Below, piece after piece: positions 11,201-19,295 of a stretch of DNA of 64,000 nt. Under the pieces are notes generated by a model that worked only from the letters and a program-made list of their open reading frames with translations, ran no database searches and was not told the origin of the DNA. The stretch's first letter is position 1. The number at the start of each line of letters is the position of its first letter. Source of the DNA: Macrosoma leucophasiata (taxonomy: Eukaryota > Arthropoda > Insecta > Lepidoptera > Hedylidae); the NCBI GenBank assembly GCA_036365455.1, contig JAWQUS010000023.1:8618001-8682000 (forward strand), read 5' to 3'. The position numbers were made by a program, and so were the translations under genes.

Positions 11201-14200
11201 ACTTAACATCAATGTGAACTGCATGCTTGTTTGCCACTTCCGTAACATAAAAAAAATATTGATTTCCACATAGTCTTTTGTCCTTTTCCATTTTCTTATA
11301 TCAGTTATGTTATTTAAAAAAACAATAATCTATTACCATCAATTATATTTAAACCGAATCAACAATTTGTAATGTAATTTGTATACTATTTAGTTTTCAG
11401 GTAATGGTCAATATTTCTTCAATATGGATTCAGCTGATGATGAACATCAAGGCAAGAGAAAAAGAAGAAATCCTGACAATCCAGAGAGGAAAAAGATCGA
11501 ATTTGATCCAGGTCTGGTATAATTTTTAAATCAACTTATCTAATCAAAACTCTTTCTGGTTTGATTGATTGGCGAAAACCTTTGGATAGATACAGACTTT
11601 TCCAGTTCTGGAAAATTATCATTGTTATGTTTCTGTAAGCAGGTGCTGTTTACGATTGTCATGATGGTTGGTCTTCTCTATTAGGGTTGTTGAAGTGATT
11701 ATGAGGAAGAGGAGGAGGAAGAGGAATTGTGATGCGCCAATTTAGAGGATGCGGATGAGGCAGAGGATATTTTTACGAGGAAGAGGATGAGTAAGAGGAA
11801 GAGGAAGCAGATGACATAATAATAATAATAGCAACTCTTGAAACGTCCCATTGCTGGGCACTGGGCACGAGTCTCTCCCCCTCTTGAGGGGTGGTCTGGA
11901 GCTTACTCCACCACGCTGCTCCAATGCGGGTTGGTGGAGTTACTTGCAAGGGTTAGTGGCCAACCCGCTGTCGGATGTTTTCAAACCGCCCATAAAGCCT
12001 CCGACAAGGTTTAACGACTGCTATCTGTCGATAGCAACCGGAACCGTCGGCGTCCTGCTGTCCGAAGCACGAAAATGCGCATTTTAATTTGCCACTAGTG
12101 GTCACCCGTCACACACCCGACCGCACCCGTATCGCTTAATCGAGTAGATCGCTTGCGTTCTACACCAGCCGGGAGGCCTTGCGCGCTACAGAAAGATGAG
12201 AAGAGGATGATACGAAGATATAAATACTAGCGGACCCAACCTAAAATCCGCTGTCCTGTCTCTATCTACTTAACTAAGTATATATATATATATATATATA
12301 TATATACAAAAAAAAAATTAAAAGAGCATTTTGTAGTGGTTGGTCCACTACAAAATGCTCTTTTAATTATTTTTACCATGAATCTAAAATCTAAACCATT
12401 CTCAAAACACATACGATAAAGAATCATCAAAATTGGTCCAGCAGTTAAGGACGAGTTCAGTGACATATCTACACAACGACATTGCTAAGGCCTTTGACCG
12501 AGTCTGGCACAGGGCACTTCTCGCGAAACTTCCATCCTACGGTCTTCCCGAGAGGCTATGCAACTGGACAGCCAGCTTTCTGTCTGAGTGTTATATACAA
12601 GTCTTAGTTGACTGTCAGCGCTCAGACAGACTACCTATCAACGCTGGTGTGCCGCAAGGCTCTGTGCTATCTCCCACGCTTTTTCTTCTGCACATCAATG
12701 AAATGTTGGAGCAAAACTCCCAATTTTCATTGCTAGACCGATGATAGTACGGGATATGCACACTACACTAGCCGTGCAAATGCCTCTCGGACACTTATCA
12801 TCGAGGAAAGAAGGACTGGACTTGTGTCTGAAATCGAGCACTCTCTGGAGCGGGTCTCGGATTGGGGTCGACTTAATTTAATGCAGTTCAACCCCTCGAG
12901 GACACAAGTCTGCACGTTCATCGCTAAAAAAACGCCATGCATTGTAGCACCACAGTTCCAGGGCATTCCGATCGCCGTTGGTAAGAGTGTCTGTATCCTG
13001 GGCGTTGACATATCGAACGAAGTGCAATTCGGGAGTCACATTGAGTGTAAGACTCAAGTTGGCATCCAAAAAGCTAGGGGTGCTTAACAAAGCCAGGCAG
13101 TATTCACTTTCACTTCGGGGCAGGTACTACTACTCATACTCATTTGTGGGCGGGAGCCCCCAAATACTAGCTTGGTCCACTTGACTCCCTACAAAAACGC
13201 GCCGTTCGTATTGTTAACGATTCAGGACTTACTGACAGGCTCGAACATCTGAGCCTACGCAGAGACATTGGGAGTATGTGCGTGTTGTACCGTCTCTACA
13301 ATGGTGAGTGCTCTGCTGAACTGTTTGACATGGTGCTACCATCTATTTTCCTTCACCGTACTACCCGCCGAAGAGAGAAGTTCCACCCACACCGACTGGA
13401 CACCTGGCAGTGCTCAACGGTGCGGTTTTCACGTTCGTTCTTGCCCACAACGTGTAAATTGTGGAACGAACTTCCCTCTGAGGTGTTCCCTAGGTGCTAC
13501 ATTAAGAGGTTCTTCAAAAATGGCGTCAAAGGAGTCCTTCAGGGCTGGCAGCGCGTTGGCAACTCCCCTGGTGTTGCAAATGTTCATAGGCGACGGTGAC
13601 CACTTTCCATCAAGTGGCCCGTCTACTTGTCTGTCAACCTACAGACATAATTATTTCTTTGTTAATTAGGTATTTAAGTCGAATATTATTGATCAAAATA
13701 AAAGAATTGAATACTATTAATCGAAATTTATTTTAAACAGGGGGGAGGTTAATTGTTATAAAAAAAATATTTGGACGCTGTTTCCCCAACAACCAGTTTT
13801 ATAGCTCATCATATACCAATACAGCATTGCTAAAAAGTCGTTTGCTGGTACATTTGATAGAAGAGAAGATAGGTATTGTAAAGATACAGTTCTGTAAAGC
13901 CCCGAATATTTCGATTTTTTAAGTTGAGTACGCGTATAAACAAAATAATGTATGTCAATAAAATTAAAACAAACAATCAAGGAACAGCGCCGGTGGCGGG
14001 TGGGAAGGTCTCGCTCGCCTGTTCGGCCTGGCACCGTGCTGCGGCGTGTGCGTTGCCATCGATACGCGACGCGCATGCGCAACAAAATTCCTCATAAATT
14101 CCTCTTAAATTTTGAGGAAGCGGTAGCGGAAGAGGATTTTTTTATTTTAATTTTTGAGGATGCGGAAACTGTTGAGGGTCTCAAAATATTGCGGAACTTC

Positions 14201-17200
14201 CTCATTATGAGGAAGAGGAAGAGGAATCCTCAGCAACCCTATTCTGTCATAGGATTCAATGCCATTTTTAATCTTTATTTTCTGTAATCATAATATGATA
14301 TCGTAAATAGTATTCGTTTCAAACCTTATCAGCATCACCATTGCAGATTCGTGTTGGTTCTGTTTGTCGTCTCCGTCGGTGGAGAAGCATCTCGTTATCT
14401 GCGTCGGCACCCACTGCTACCTGGCGCTACCTAAAGGACCCCTCACGCCATATCACGTACTTATACTGCCTATTGCACATCACCAGTCTGTTACCAAGGT
14501 AATTTAAAATCTTTCTGCTTCTTTTTTTCTGCATAAGGTTGGTTTGGAATAGCGCTTGCATTGCATGAATGCGCGCATCGTTTTTAAATACGTTTTAAAT
14601 CGTGAAATTTCAACAGAAAGTTAAAATGAACAATATTTGTTGTCAATGAATATTGGATGATTAATGAAAGTTAATCATAACCTGCCTTTTAATTCAACTA
14701 TTAATCTCAGGCGTCCACAACAAACTGTCACAAATTCAAACATGTCTAATAATCATCATCCCTCCCTCCGCACGTGAAGCGTAACAGAGGAAGAGGATGG
14801 TTCAGGGGTCGAGGTGCAACCCTCCTTCCCCGGGCTCATCTGCTCCCGAAGCGTCGGAGGCGTGGTCTAATATATGGTGCCAGACAGGGAAACTCGCCGA
14901 GGGGGAGCCATTATTTTTTTGTTTAAATATATTTTTTTAATGTTTTTTACCCTTTGATTCTTTTTTTTATGGACATATTCTTTTCATCCCCTCAGCTATT
15001 CCCCCGCGTGCCGCTTACAATTGGTTAAATATGTGCATATTCCCTATTGTCAGGGGCCACACGTCCGAACATGTGGATGAAGCGTTTGACTTGGTGTGCG
15101 TAGGTTTGCAAGCGCCTGTAAACAACCCAATCAGTGTCGGTTTATTGACACATATCTAAGGAGTTTGCCGCAAGCGCTTGTGGTGCGTCCACACGTTTAT
15201 GCTGCATTCAAGTTTCGTTCGAACATTAGCGGTGAATGGGCGTACATTTTTGGAGTGACAAAATCGCTCATCTTGTGGTCTGGTCCAGTGAGGACGTATT
15301 CACCCCTTCCTAACCATCCATCACTAGTTTCTTTGTCGTATGTTTCTTTTTCTTTTGCTTATTTTCTTGTTTTTGTAATAAAAATGATTCAAGTCAAATG
15401 TTATAGCCGTTACAAGATCGTTTGCCCGTTGAGAACACACTAACGCGCTTGCAAACGTGTGGATGGCGAGCGGCAATGTTTGTTTCTCAAAATAATGCCT
15501 AAAGTTTGTAGAGTTTGGAGTTTGTGGCAAGGGTGTGGACTCGGCATCATAATCCGAAATATTGAATAACTTTCTATCTACCTTCGATAAAAACGTACTA
15601 ACTGACGCTCATTTCAGGCGCCTGTTGAGGTAATCACCGAGATAAAGCGTTTCAAGGATGTGTTAAGGAAATTTTACGCGTCCATGGACAAGCTGGTGGT
15701 GTTCTTCGAGCGTAACTTCAAGACATCTCATATGCAGATACAGTGCGTCCCGGTGCCCCGTATTAGCGAGCCGCAGATTTTAGAAGTGTTTCAAGTGAGT
15801 GAATACAATGTGGCTTTTTGTCCCACTAATTAAAAACTTACAGAGGAAAAACAACTTACGTCTTAGAGGTTGTAACGTACTTGCGTCTGAGCTCCGGTTT
15901 TTGTGAAGTTGTCTACACTTACAGTTCCCACCAAGAAATATTTTTTACGGGTGGTAGAGCTCCATTGACGGAGCTCGCGGGCGTAGGCACCACCGCATTA
16001 CCTAATATACTTGCCGCTATATGGTAGTTTTCAGCACTATCGTGTTCCGGTCAGGTGGTAATATACGGCTCTGTAATTTCCGGCACAGGCATAACACCCT
16101 AGGCCTCAGGAGTGGTAACGCATTTGCGTAGACAGTGTGCAACAGAGATAACGCTCTACGAATTCGAAACAAGCCGATTGTCTCTTTCCTAAGCTCGACG
16201 TACAATATTTTTTACTTCAACGCTCCCAAATGTATTATATATTATATTTTCTGGGATAACACATGCCAGTGAATTATAAGATGCTAGCTGATCCAGCAAA
16301 CTTAGTACCTATTGCCTCACAATGAAAAATAATGTGTCAAAGGTTTGATAGATACGGACTATTTGTATAAGAAAATAAAATTGTGGTTTTTACTATTTCC
16401 CTTCATTTTCTTCATATTCTTTTACCTCTTAAACCTTCCCTGTGCTTCCAGAAATAATCCAAAACTAAAGTTAATCGGTAGAGCCGTTCTCGAGTTTTAG
16501 CGAGACTAACGAACACCAATTGATTGTTATATATATAGATTAAGGAAAGATGAAACGAATGGATCTTGTTCACCTCCCCAGAGACGTTTAAATCAAAAGG
16601 TGAAGAAAAATTCCTCCTTTGGATCTGGGCCTTACAAAGTTGAATTTTAAAACGGCTGAGCTAGTTATCCTGAAGGCTTCTATCGGAAGTTAGACGGAAG
16701 TAATTTTTTTCTTTCCATTAACGTTAACTTTATATTCTGCCTAGTAGTCTAGTGGTAGCATGCTACTACTGCTACGCTGGGTCCTGGGTTCGAATTCTTG
16801 GAAGGGTGCTATCAAAGATTACGGTGTGAAACCCTTTATCTCTGATTGTGATTTTTTTTTAATTAAAATGGCAGCGCTCTTACGCATATTGCCACTGTCA
16901 AGTAAAACGATATTTCGTATTCGTATAAAAGCAGCGTTAAAGTGAGAATCAGTCAGACAGTTAACTATTATGTCAGCCAAGTGAGTCACAGTCCGTAATT
17001 CGAGTAAAGCGATGGCTACTTTACCAGAACATTTTCAATGAAGTTTTGGAGGCAACCTAAACGGCTGTGTTTTCGCACTGTTATTCTATTTCACTATACA
17101 CGGGCACTATAATTAACCTATATCAAACAAAATGCCACCAACTTTATTTAATATAACTCAAAAATACACAAAGAAAACGAAATAAAATAAGAGCACCACA

Positions 17201-19124
17201 CGCCTCTTTCAAGGTGCCCGCCAAAACTCCTGGGATTTTTCCATTTTGTAAGTTTCTCAGTACCTCGTAGTTTCGTAATGTGCCCGGAGATGTCAATAGG
17301 ATCGCCACCAACGCCGACGGTTACGTTATAGGGGCCGATACGTAACCGTCGAATCGAGGGTGTTTGCATGTGCGTTTGTTTACCATTTATTTACCTCTGC
17401 CTACCCTCTCAGGGATTATAGGCGTGAAGTTACGTTTAATATTACGTCCCAAACTATTTATCAGGACGAAGCGGGCATAAACAGTATCAACATGGAGGTG
17501 ATGCCGCAATACACGGACGTGGCGCAGGTGGCGCTGCCCGGCTCGCCGTACTTCCACGCCGAGCTGCCGTCCGGAGACCAGATATTTGCCAAGGCCAAGT
17601 CCTCTTTCCCGCTACAGTTTGGCAGGTGGGTTTCACATGTATAGAAATGTTACTCACAAACAATTATCGCTTCGATTTTGGTTCCATTTACGCCAACAAA
17701 CTAACGCCAATCATAACAAACTTTAACACACAATTACATAGACAATGTTTGCGTCCGGTTGACCCGGTGAAATAGAAAAGTATGTGGAGGTCGTCTATTT
17801 CAAACGAAGTTTTTTATTATGACCTTAGGTTGACAGACAAGCAGACGGGCCACCTGATGGAAAGTGGTTACCGTCGCCTATGAACATTTGCAACACCAGG
17901 GGAGTTGTTAACGCTCTGCCAGCCCTGAACGACTCTTTTGACGCCATTTTTGAAGAACCCCATATTGTAGCACCTAGGGAACACCTCAGAGGGAAGTTTG
18001 TTCCAGAATTTACACGTTCCTGGCAGGAACGAACGTGGAGCCAACCACCCTCATTTATGGGGAGGAATAGTTCTTTCAACCACGTTAACGCGAGTTGAAT
18101 AGGTTTGAGTTTTCAGTCATTTGAGTTCTTCGCTCTACTCTAGAGTTATACTCGATTAGTAATTTAACTGGTGGTACAGTTCCAGAGATTCGAGGGCGTA
18201 GGGACCACCGCATTACCTATTTTGGTCCCGTAATAACTAACACAGAGACTACAAATATAATCTGCATTTTGACCACCGGTATATAGGCTATAGGCTTACC
18301 CCCTTATTCATAAACGTACATTAGATAAGTTTTCATTTCATTGTCAAATGTGCAGGATAGAAAAAGACAAAGGAGAGATTAGCAACACTTTAGCTAAAAT
18401 ACGTTTATGAATAAAGAGCCATTTAGACGGAGATAGTTTCTCGTTTCGAAGGAATATAAAACATAAAACATTCTTCTTCGTCTAAACACTCGCTCTTCTC
18501 GCTCGTTGCCATGGGCGATAATCGCCTCGCAACGGAATATTATTGTGTCCGTGTAAACAGAATTTCAAAGATGACATATCTCGCACTGAAATCGGTTTCG
18601 GATACTCGTATGAACTTGAAAATATGTCATACGAGATCGTGTTTAGACAAGCCGAGATTCTCTTAAGCAAGAATCTGCTTACGATAATTTCGTCGTGTAA
18701 ACAAACATAGGCAATTATCGCCTGGCGATATGTCCTGGCGAATCTCGTATGACATAATCGTACGAGATTTTAGTTCTTGCCTGTGTGTAAACATTTTGAC
18801 ACGATTATGTTATGGCGATTATTGCTCGTGACAGTAGCGTACGATTTTCTCGAAGCAAACGTACGAGAACTCTCTCCATCTAAATGGCTCTTAAGGGGGT
18901 TAGTACTCAGAGTACTCACCATAAAGTAAATTATAGCAGTTTTAACCTGAAATACTTTTTATTTCAGGGACGTGTTATCAAGCCCACCGATTTTGAACTG
19001 CGAAGACAAGGCCGATTGGAGACAATGTCTTCTCAGCAGAGAGGAGGAAATTTCGCATGTGACGGAATTCAGACAGAAGTTCCGTCCGTACGACTTTACT
19101 GCGGACGATAGTGACAGTGATTAG
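5274..19124 (+). CDS. CWF19L1: CWF19-like protein 1 (CWF19L1), complete gene of 11 coding exons
   Basis: CWF19L1 belongs to the CwfJ/Drn1 family, which works with the lariat debranching enzyme and spliceosome disassembly in the nucleus. Joining 5274-5293, 5389-5549, 6839-6937, 7306-7529, 9880-9995, 10522-10741, 11394-11511, 14347-14498, 15618-15794, 17465-17625 and 18968-19124 gives one frame of 534 codons plus TAG, close to the 538 residues of human CWF19L1. All introns are GT-AG with matching phases. The N-terminal half (residues 1-~250) is the metallophosphoesterase-like CwfJ domain ([41 protein letters not shown]). The C half carries the HIT-like CwfJ_C_1 domain ([20 protein letters not shown]) and CwfJ_C_2 ([31 protein letters not shown] at the end). 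Between them, about residues 285-318, is a basic KRKRR/ERKKIE linker. Confidence 0.95.
5389..5549 (+). CDS. CWF19L1: CWF19L1 exon 2
   Basis: Acceptor TTTTTTAG, donor GTAAGC. Encodes [19 protein letters not shown] and [17 protein letters not shown], the start of the phosphoesterase-like domain (metal-site-like GDVxGxF and GNFFG motifs). Confidence 0.93.
5700..6100 (+). repeat. Repeat family E, forward copy in CWF19L1 intron 2
   Basis: About 400 bp whose reverse complement is at about 16868-17240 in intron 9. Shared landmarks are GAAAGAGGCGTGTGGTGC, ATTGGTGGCATTTTGTTT, GGTAAAGTAGCCATC and TTTTACTTGACACTGGCAAT. A third short fragment is at about 57100-57142. It has no ORF; class unknown. Confidence 0.75.
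6400..6838. repeat. Intron 2 remainder with a dispersed repeat fragment
   Basis: No coding signal. About 6636-6765 matches 3570-3680 (CTGGAATAAAAATGATCTTT versus a near-identical sequence there). Confidence 0.5.
6839..6937 (+). CDS. CWF19L1: CWF19L1 exon 3
   Basis: Acceptor TTTTTCAG, donor GTAAGT. Encodes [18 protein letters not shown] and IVPNVIYMG, matching the family segment T-Y-[VI]-[LF]-G-x-N-N. A split Gly codon leads into exon 4. Confidence 0.93.
7306..7529 (+). CDS. CWF19L1: CWF19L1 exon 4
   Basis: Acceptor ATTTTAG, donor GTATAT. Encodes [18 protein letters not shown] through [20 protein letters not shown]. The frame stays open past the donor into intron 4 (to 7673), but family similarity ends at the lysine. 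Confidence 0.93.
7870..8130. repeat. Dispersed repeat, continuous copy
   Basis: Matches the split copy at 3290-3460 plus 3958-4050. Landmarks are GGTTACGCTACAT and the TATTATGATTATA...CTCGATTTTCTAATC segment. No ORF. Confidence 0.6.
8314..9190 (+). repeat. Repeat family A copy split by a ~575 bp insertion
   Basis: 8314-8446 carries the left half of family A (GGAGCTCGCGGGCGTAGGCA, TTCAGCACTATCGTGTTCCG). 9022-9190 carries the right half (AACACCTTAGGCCTCAG, AACATCAATGTGAACTGCAT) and ends in an A-run. The 8447-9021 insert is AT-rich with no recognised ORF. Confidence 0.7.
9880..9995 (+). CDS. CWF19L1: CWF19L1 exon 5
   Basis: Acceptor CATTGCAG, donor GTAATC. Encodes [20 protein letters not shown] then RQPY, matching the conserved K-P-R-Y-H-F. 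It ends two bases into an Arg codon completed in exon 6. Confidence 0.93.
10522..10741 (+). CDS. CWF19L1: CWF19L1 exon 6
   Basis: Acceptor CATTCAG, donor GTAAGT. Encodes [20 protein letters not shown] (R-N then ATRFIALA is a family hallmark) and [13 protein letters not shown], ending with KVVK. Confidence 0.93.
10974..11255 (+). repeat. Repeat family A, near-complete copy
   Basis: About 280 bp, from GGAGCTCGCGGGCGTAGGCA to GCATGCTTGTTTGCCACTTC followed by ATAAAAAAA. The A-rich tail suggests a retroposon (SINE or LINE 3' end); no Pol III boxes were identified. Confidence 0.75.
11394..11511 (+). CDS. CWF19L1: CWF19L1 exon 7 (basic linker)
   Basis: Encodes [20 protein letters not shown] then [19 protein letters not shown]. 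The acceptor is CTATTTAG at 11393; the TTTTCAG seven bases later would break the frame. The basic stretch could act as a nuclear localisation signal. The donor is a weaker GTCTGG; it is required to build D-SCWFC with exon 8. Confidence 0.85.
11830..12187 (+). repeat. Repeat family D copy
   Basis: Starts after (AAT)n and includes GGGCACGAGTCTCTCCCC, the GGTTTAACGACTGCTATC block and TCTACACCAGCCG. Other copies are at 3771-3945, 30886-31035 and 46270-46800. The 30886 copy directly follows an R2/R4-like LINE reading frame, so family D may be the 3' region of that LINE. Confidence 0.65.
12278..12306. repeat. (TA)n microsatellite
   Basis: Uninterrupted AT dinucleotide run. Confidence 0.9.
12316..12368. 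repeat. Perfect 24-bp inverted repeat (hairpin)
   Basis: Left arm 12316-12339 (AATTAAAAGAGCATTTTGTA then GTGG), 5-base loop TTGGT, right arm 12345-12368 exactly complementary. Confidence 0.9.
12433..13655 (+). pseudogene. Broken non-LTR retrotransposon reverse transcriptase (LINE, CR1/Jockey type)
   Basis: Frame fragments encode RT motif A ([11 protein letters not shown]) and motif B ([18 protein letters not shown]). The YADD box is damaged: the site reads TDDSTG after a stop. The RT thumb/C-terminal region follows ([53 protein letters not shown]). It needs several frame shifts, lacks the endonuclease and is therefore inactive. It shares its 3' third with copies at 17829-18050 and 62770-63515. 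The exact clade is uncertain. Confidence 0.85.
14347..14498 (+). CDS. CWF19L1: CWF19L1 exon 8
   Basis: Acceptor CATTGCAG, donor GTAATT. Encodes [20 protein letters not shown] then [20 protein letters not shown]: the CWFC zinc-like motif and HIT-like fold start of CwfJ_C_1. Confidence 0.95.
14500..15617. other. CWF19L1 intron 8, no recognised gene
   Basis: 14750-14900 has a GC-rich block (CGGGCTCATCTGCTCCCGAA region) that looks like part of an unidentified repeat. The frame at 15096-15443 shows no family similarity or codon signature. Confidence 0.4.
15618..15794 (+). CDS. CWF19L1: CWF19L1 exon 9
   Basis: Acceptor ATTTCAG, donor GTGAGT. Encodes [20 protein letters not shown]: the conserved F-E-R-N-[FY]-K-[ST]-x-H-[ML]-Q histidine motif of the C-terminal domain. 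Confidence 0.95.
15949..16136 (+). repeat. Repeat family A, 3'-truncated copy
   Basis: Left two-thirds of family A (GGAGCTCGCGGGCGTAGGCA through CCTCAGGAGTGGTAACGCAT). Confidence 0.7.
16737..16830 (+). mobile_element. tRNA-derived SINE head fragment
   Basis: AGTCTAGTGGTAGCATG fits a Pol III A box and CCTGGGTTCGAATTCTTGG fits a B box. Related copies are at 43318 and 61958. Confidence 0.6.
16868..17240 (-). repeat. Repeat family E, inverted copy in CWF19L1 intron 9
   Basis: Reverse-complement partner of the copy at 5700-6100. Both sit in introns of the same gene, about 11 kb apart. Confidence 0.75.
17465..17625 (+). CDS. CWF19L1: CWF19L1 exon 10
   Basis: Acceptor TTATCAG, donor GTGGGT. Encodes [16 protein letters not shown] and the invariant FPLQFGR, with the Arg codon split into exon 11. 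It is markedly GC-richer than the introns around it. Confidence 0.93.
17829..18066 (-). pseudogene. LINE 3'-end fragment (same family as 12433 and 62770)
   Basis: Minus-strand homology to the last ~75 codons of the LINE (region with LPSEVFPRC / [11 protein letters not shown] in overlapping frames). 5'-truncated and frame-broken, in CWF19L1 intron 10. Confidence 0.75.
18168..18296 (+). repeat. Repeat family A, diverged and deleted copy
   Basis: Retains CGAGGGCGTAGG-ACCACCGCATTACC and a shortened right part; abuts the nested MITE pair that starts at about 18298. Confidence 0.5.
18298..18900. mobile_element. TA-type MITE interrupted by a second element
   Basis: The MITE starts TACCCCCTTATTCATAAACG and is broken after CGTTTATGAATAA at about 18415; its last bases GGGGGTTAG resume at about 18894. 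Removing the insert restores the CGTTTATGAATAAGGGGG end seen in the intact copy at 39791-39943. Confidence 0.85.
18415..18893. mobile_element. Nested MITE with AGAGCCATTTAGA inverted ends and TAA target duplication
   Basis: Ends AGAGCCATTTAGACGGAGA and (inverted) AGAGCCATTTAGATGGAGA, flanked by TAA on both sides. A 3-bp TAA/TTA duplication is typical of PIF/Harbinger-type elements. The interior carries several GTGTAAACA/GTGTTTAGAC motifs and no ORF. Confidence 0.8.
18968..19124 (+). CDS. CWF19L1: CWF19L1 exon 11 (terminal)
   Basis: Acceptor ATTTCAG. Encodes [20 protein letters not shown] and ends [17 protein letters not shown], the family's acidic C-terminus. Confidence 0.95.
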
Positions 19125-19289
19125 CGTATTGCTTTCATTTGGAACTTAATTATGATTTTGTGAAATTCGCCATGCTCTTTATTAGAACAATTACAGCTTG
19201 TATAATTATTGATACAATTTTTATTGAAAATCTTAGATTATACCTAAACAAAGAAGGTCAAAAACTTTCATTTGTATTTATTACTATGA

Positions 19290-19295
19290 AATAAA
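19290..19295 (+). terminator. Putative poly(A) signal of CWF19L1
   Basis: AATAAA lies 166 bases after the CWF19L1 stop, a normal 3' UTR length for an insect gene. Confidence 0.5.

Larger units (their letters stand above)
11684..14242 (+). mobile_element. Composite nested element in CWF19L1 intron 7
   Basis: Outer ends are inverted (TAGGGTTGTTGA at 11682-11693 against TCAGCAACCCTA near 14234-14245), each next to GAGGAAGAGG-rich sequence. Inside are a family D fragment (11830-12187), a TA microsatellite, a perfect hairpin and a broken LINE. This fits a small TIR element later used as an insertion site. Outer boundaries are approximate. Confidence 0.55.

Noticed and set aside
17313..17350. CGACGGTTACGT / ACGTAACCGTCG inverted pair
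   Set aside because: 12-bp arms with a 13-base loop near the end of CWF19L1 intron 9; too short to argue for function.
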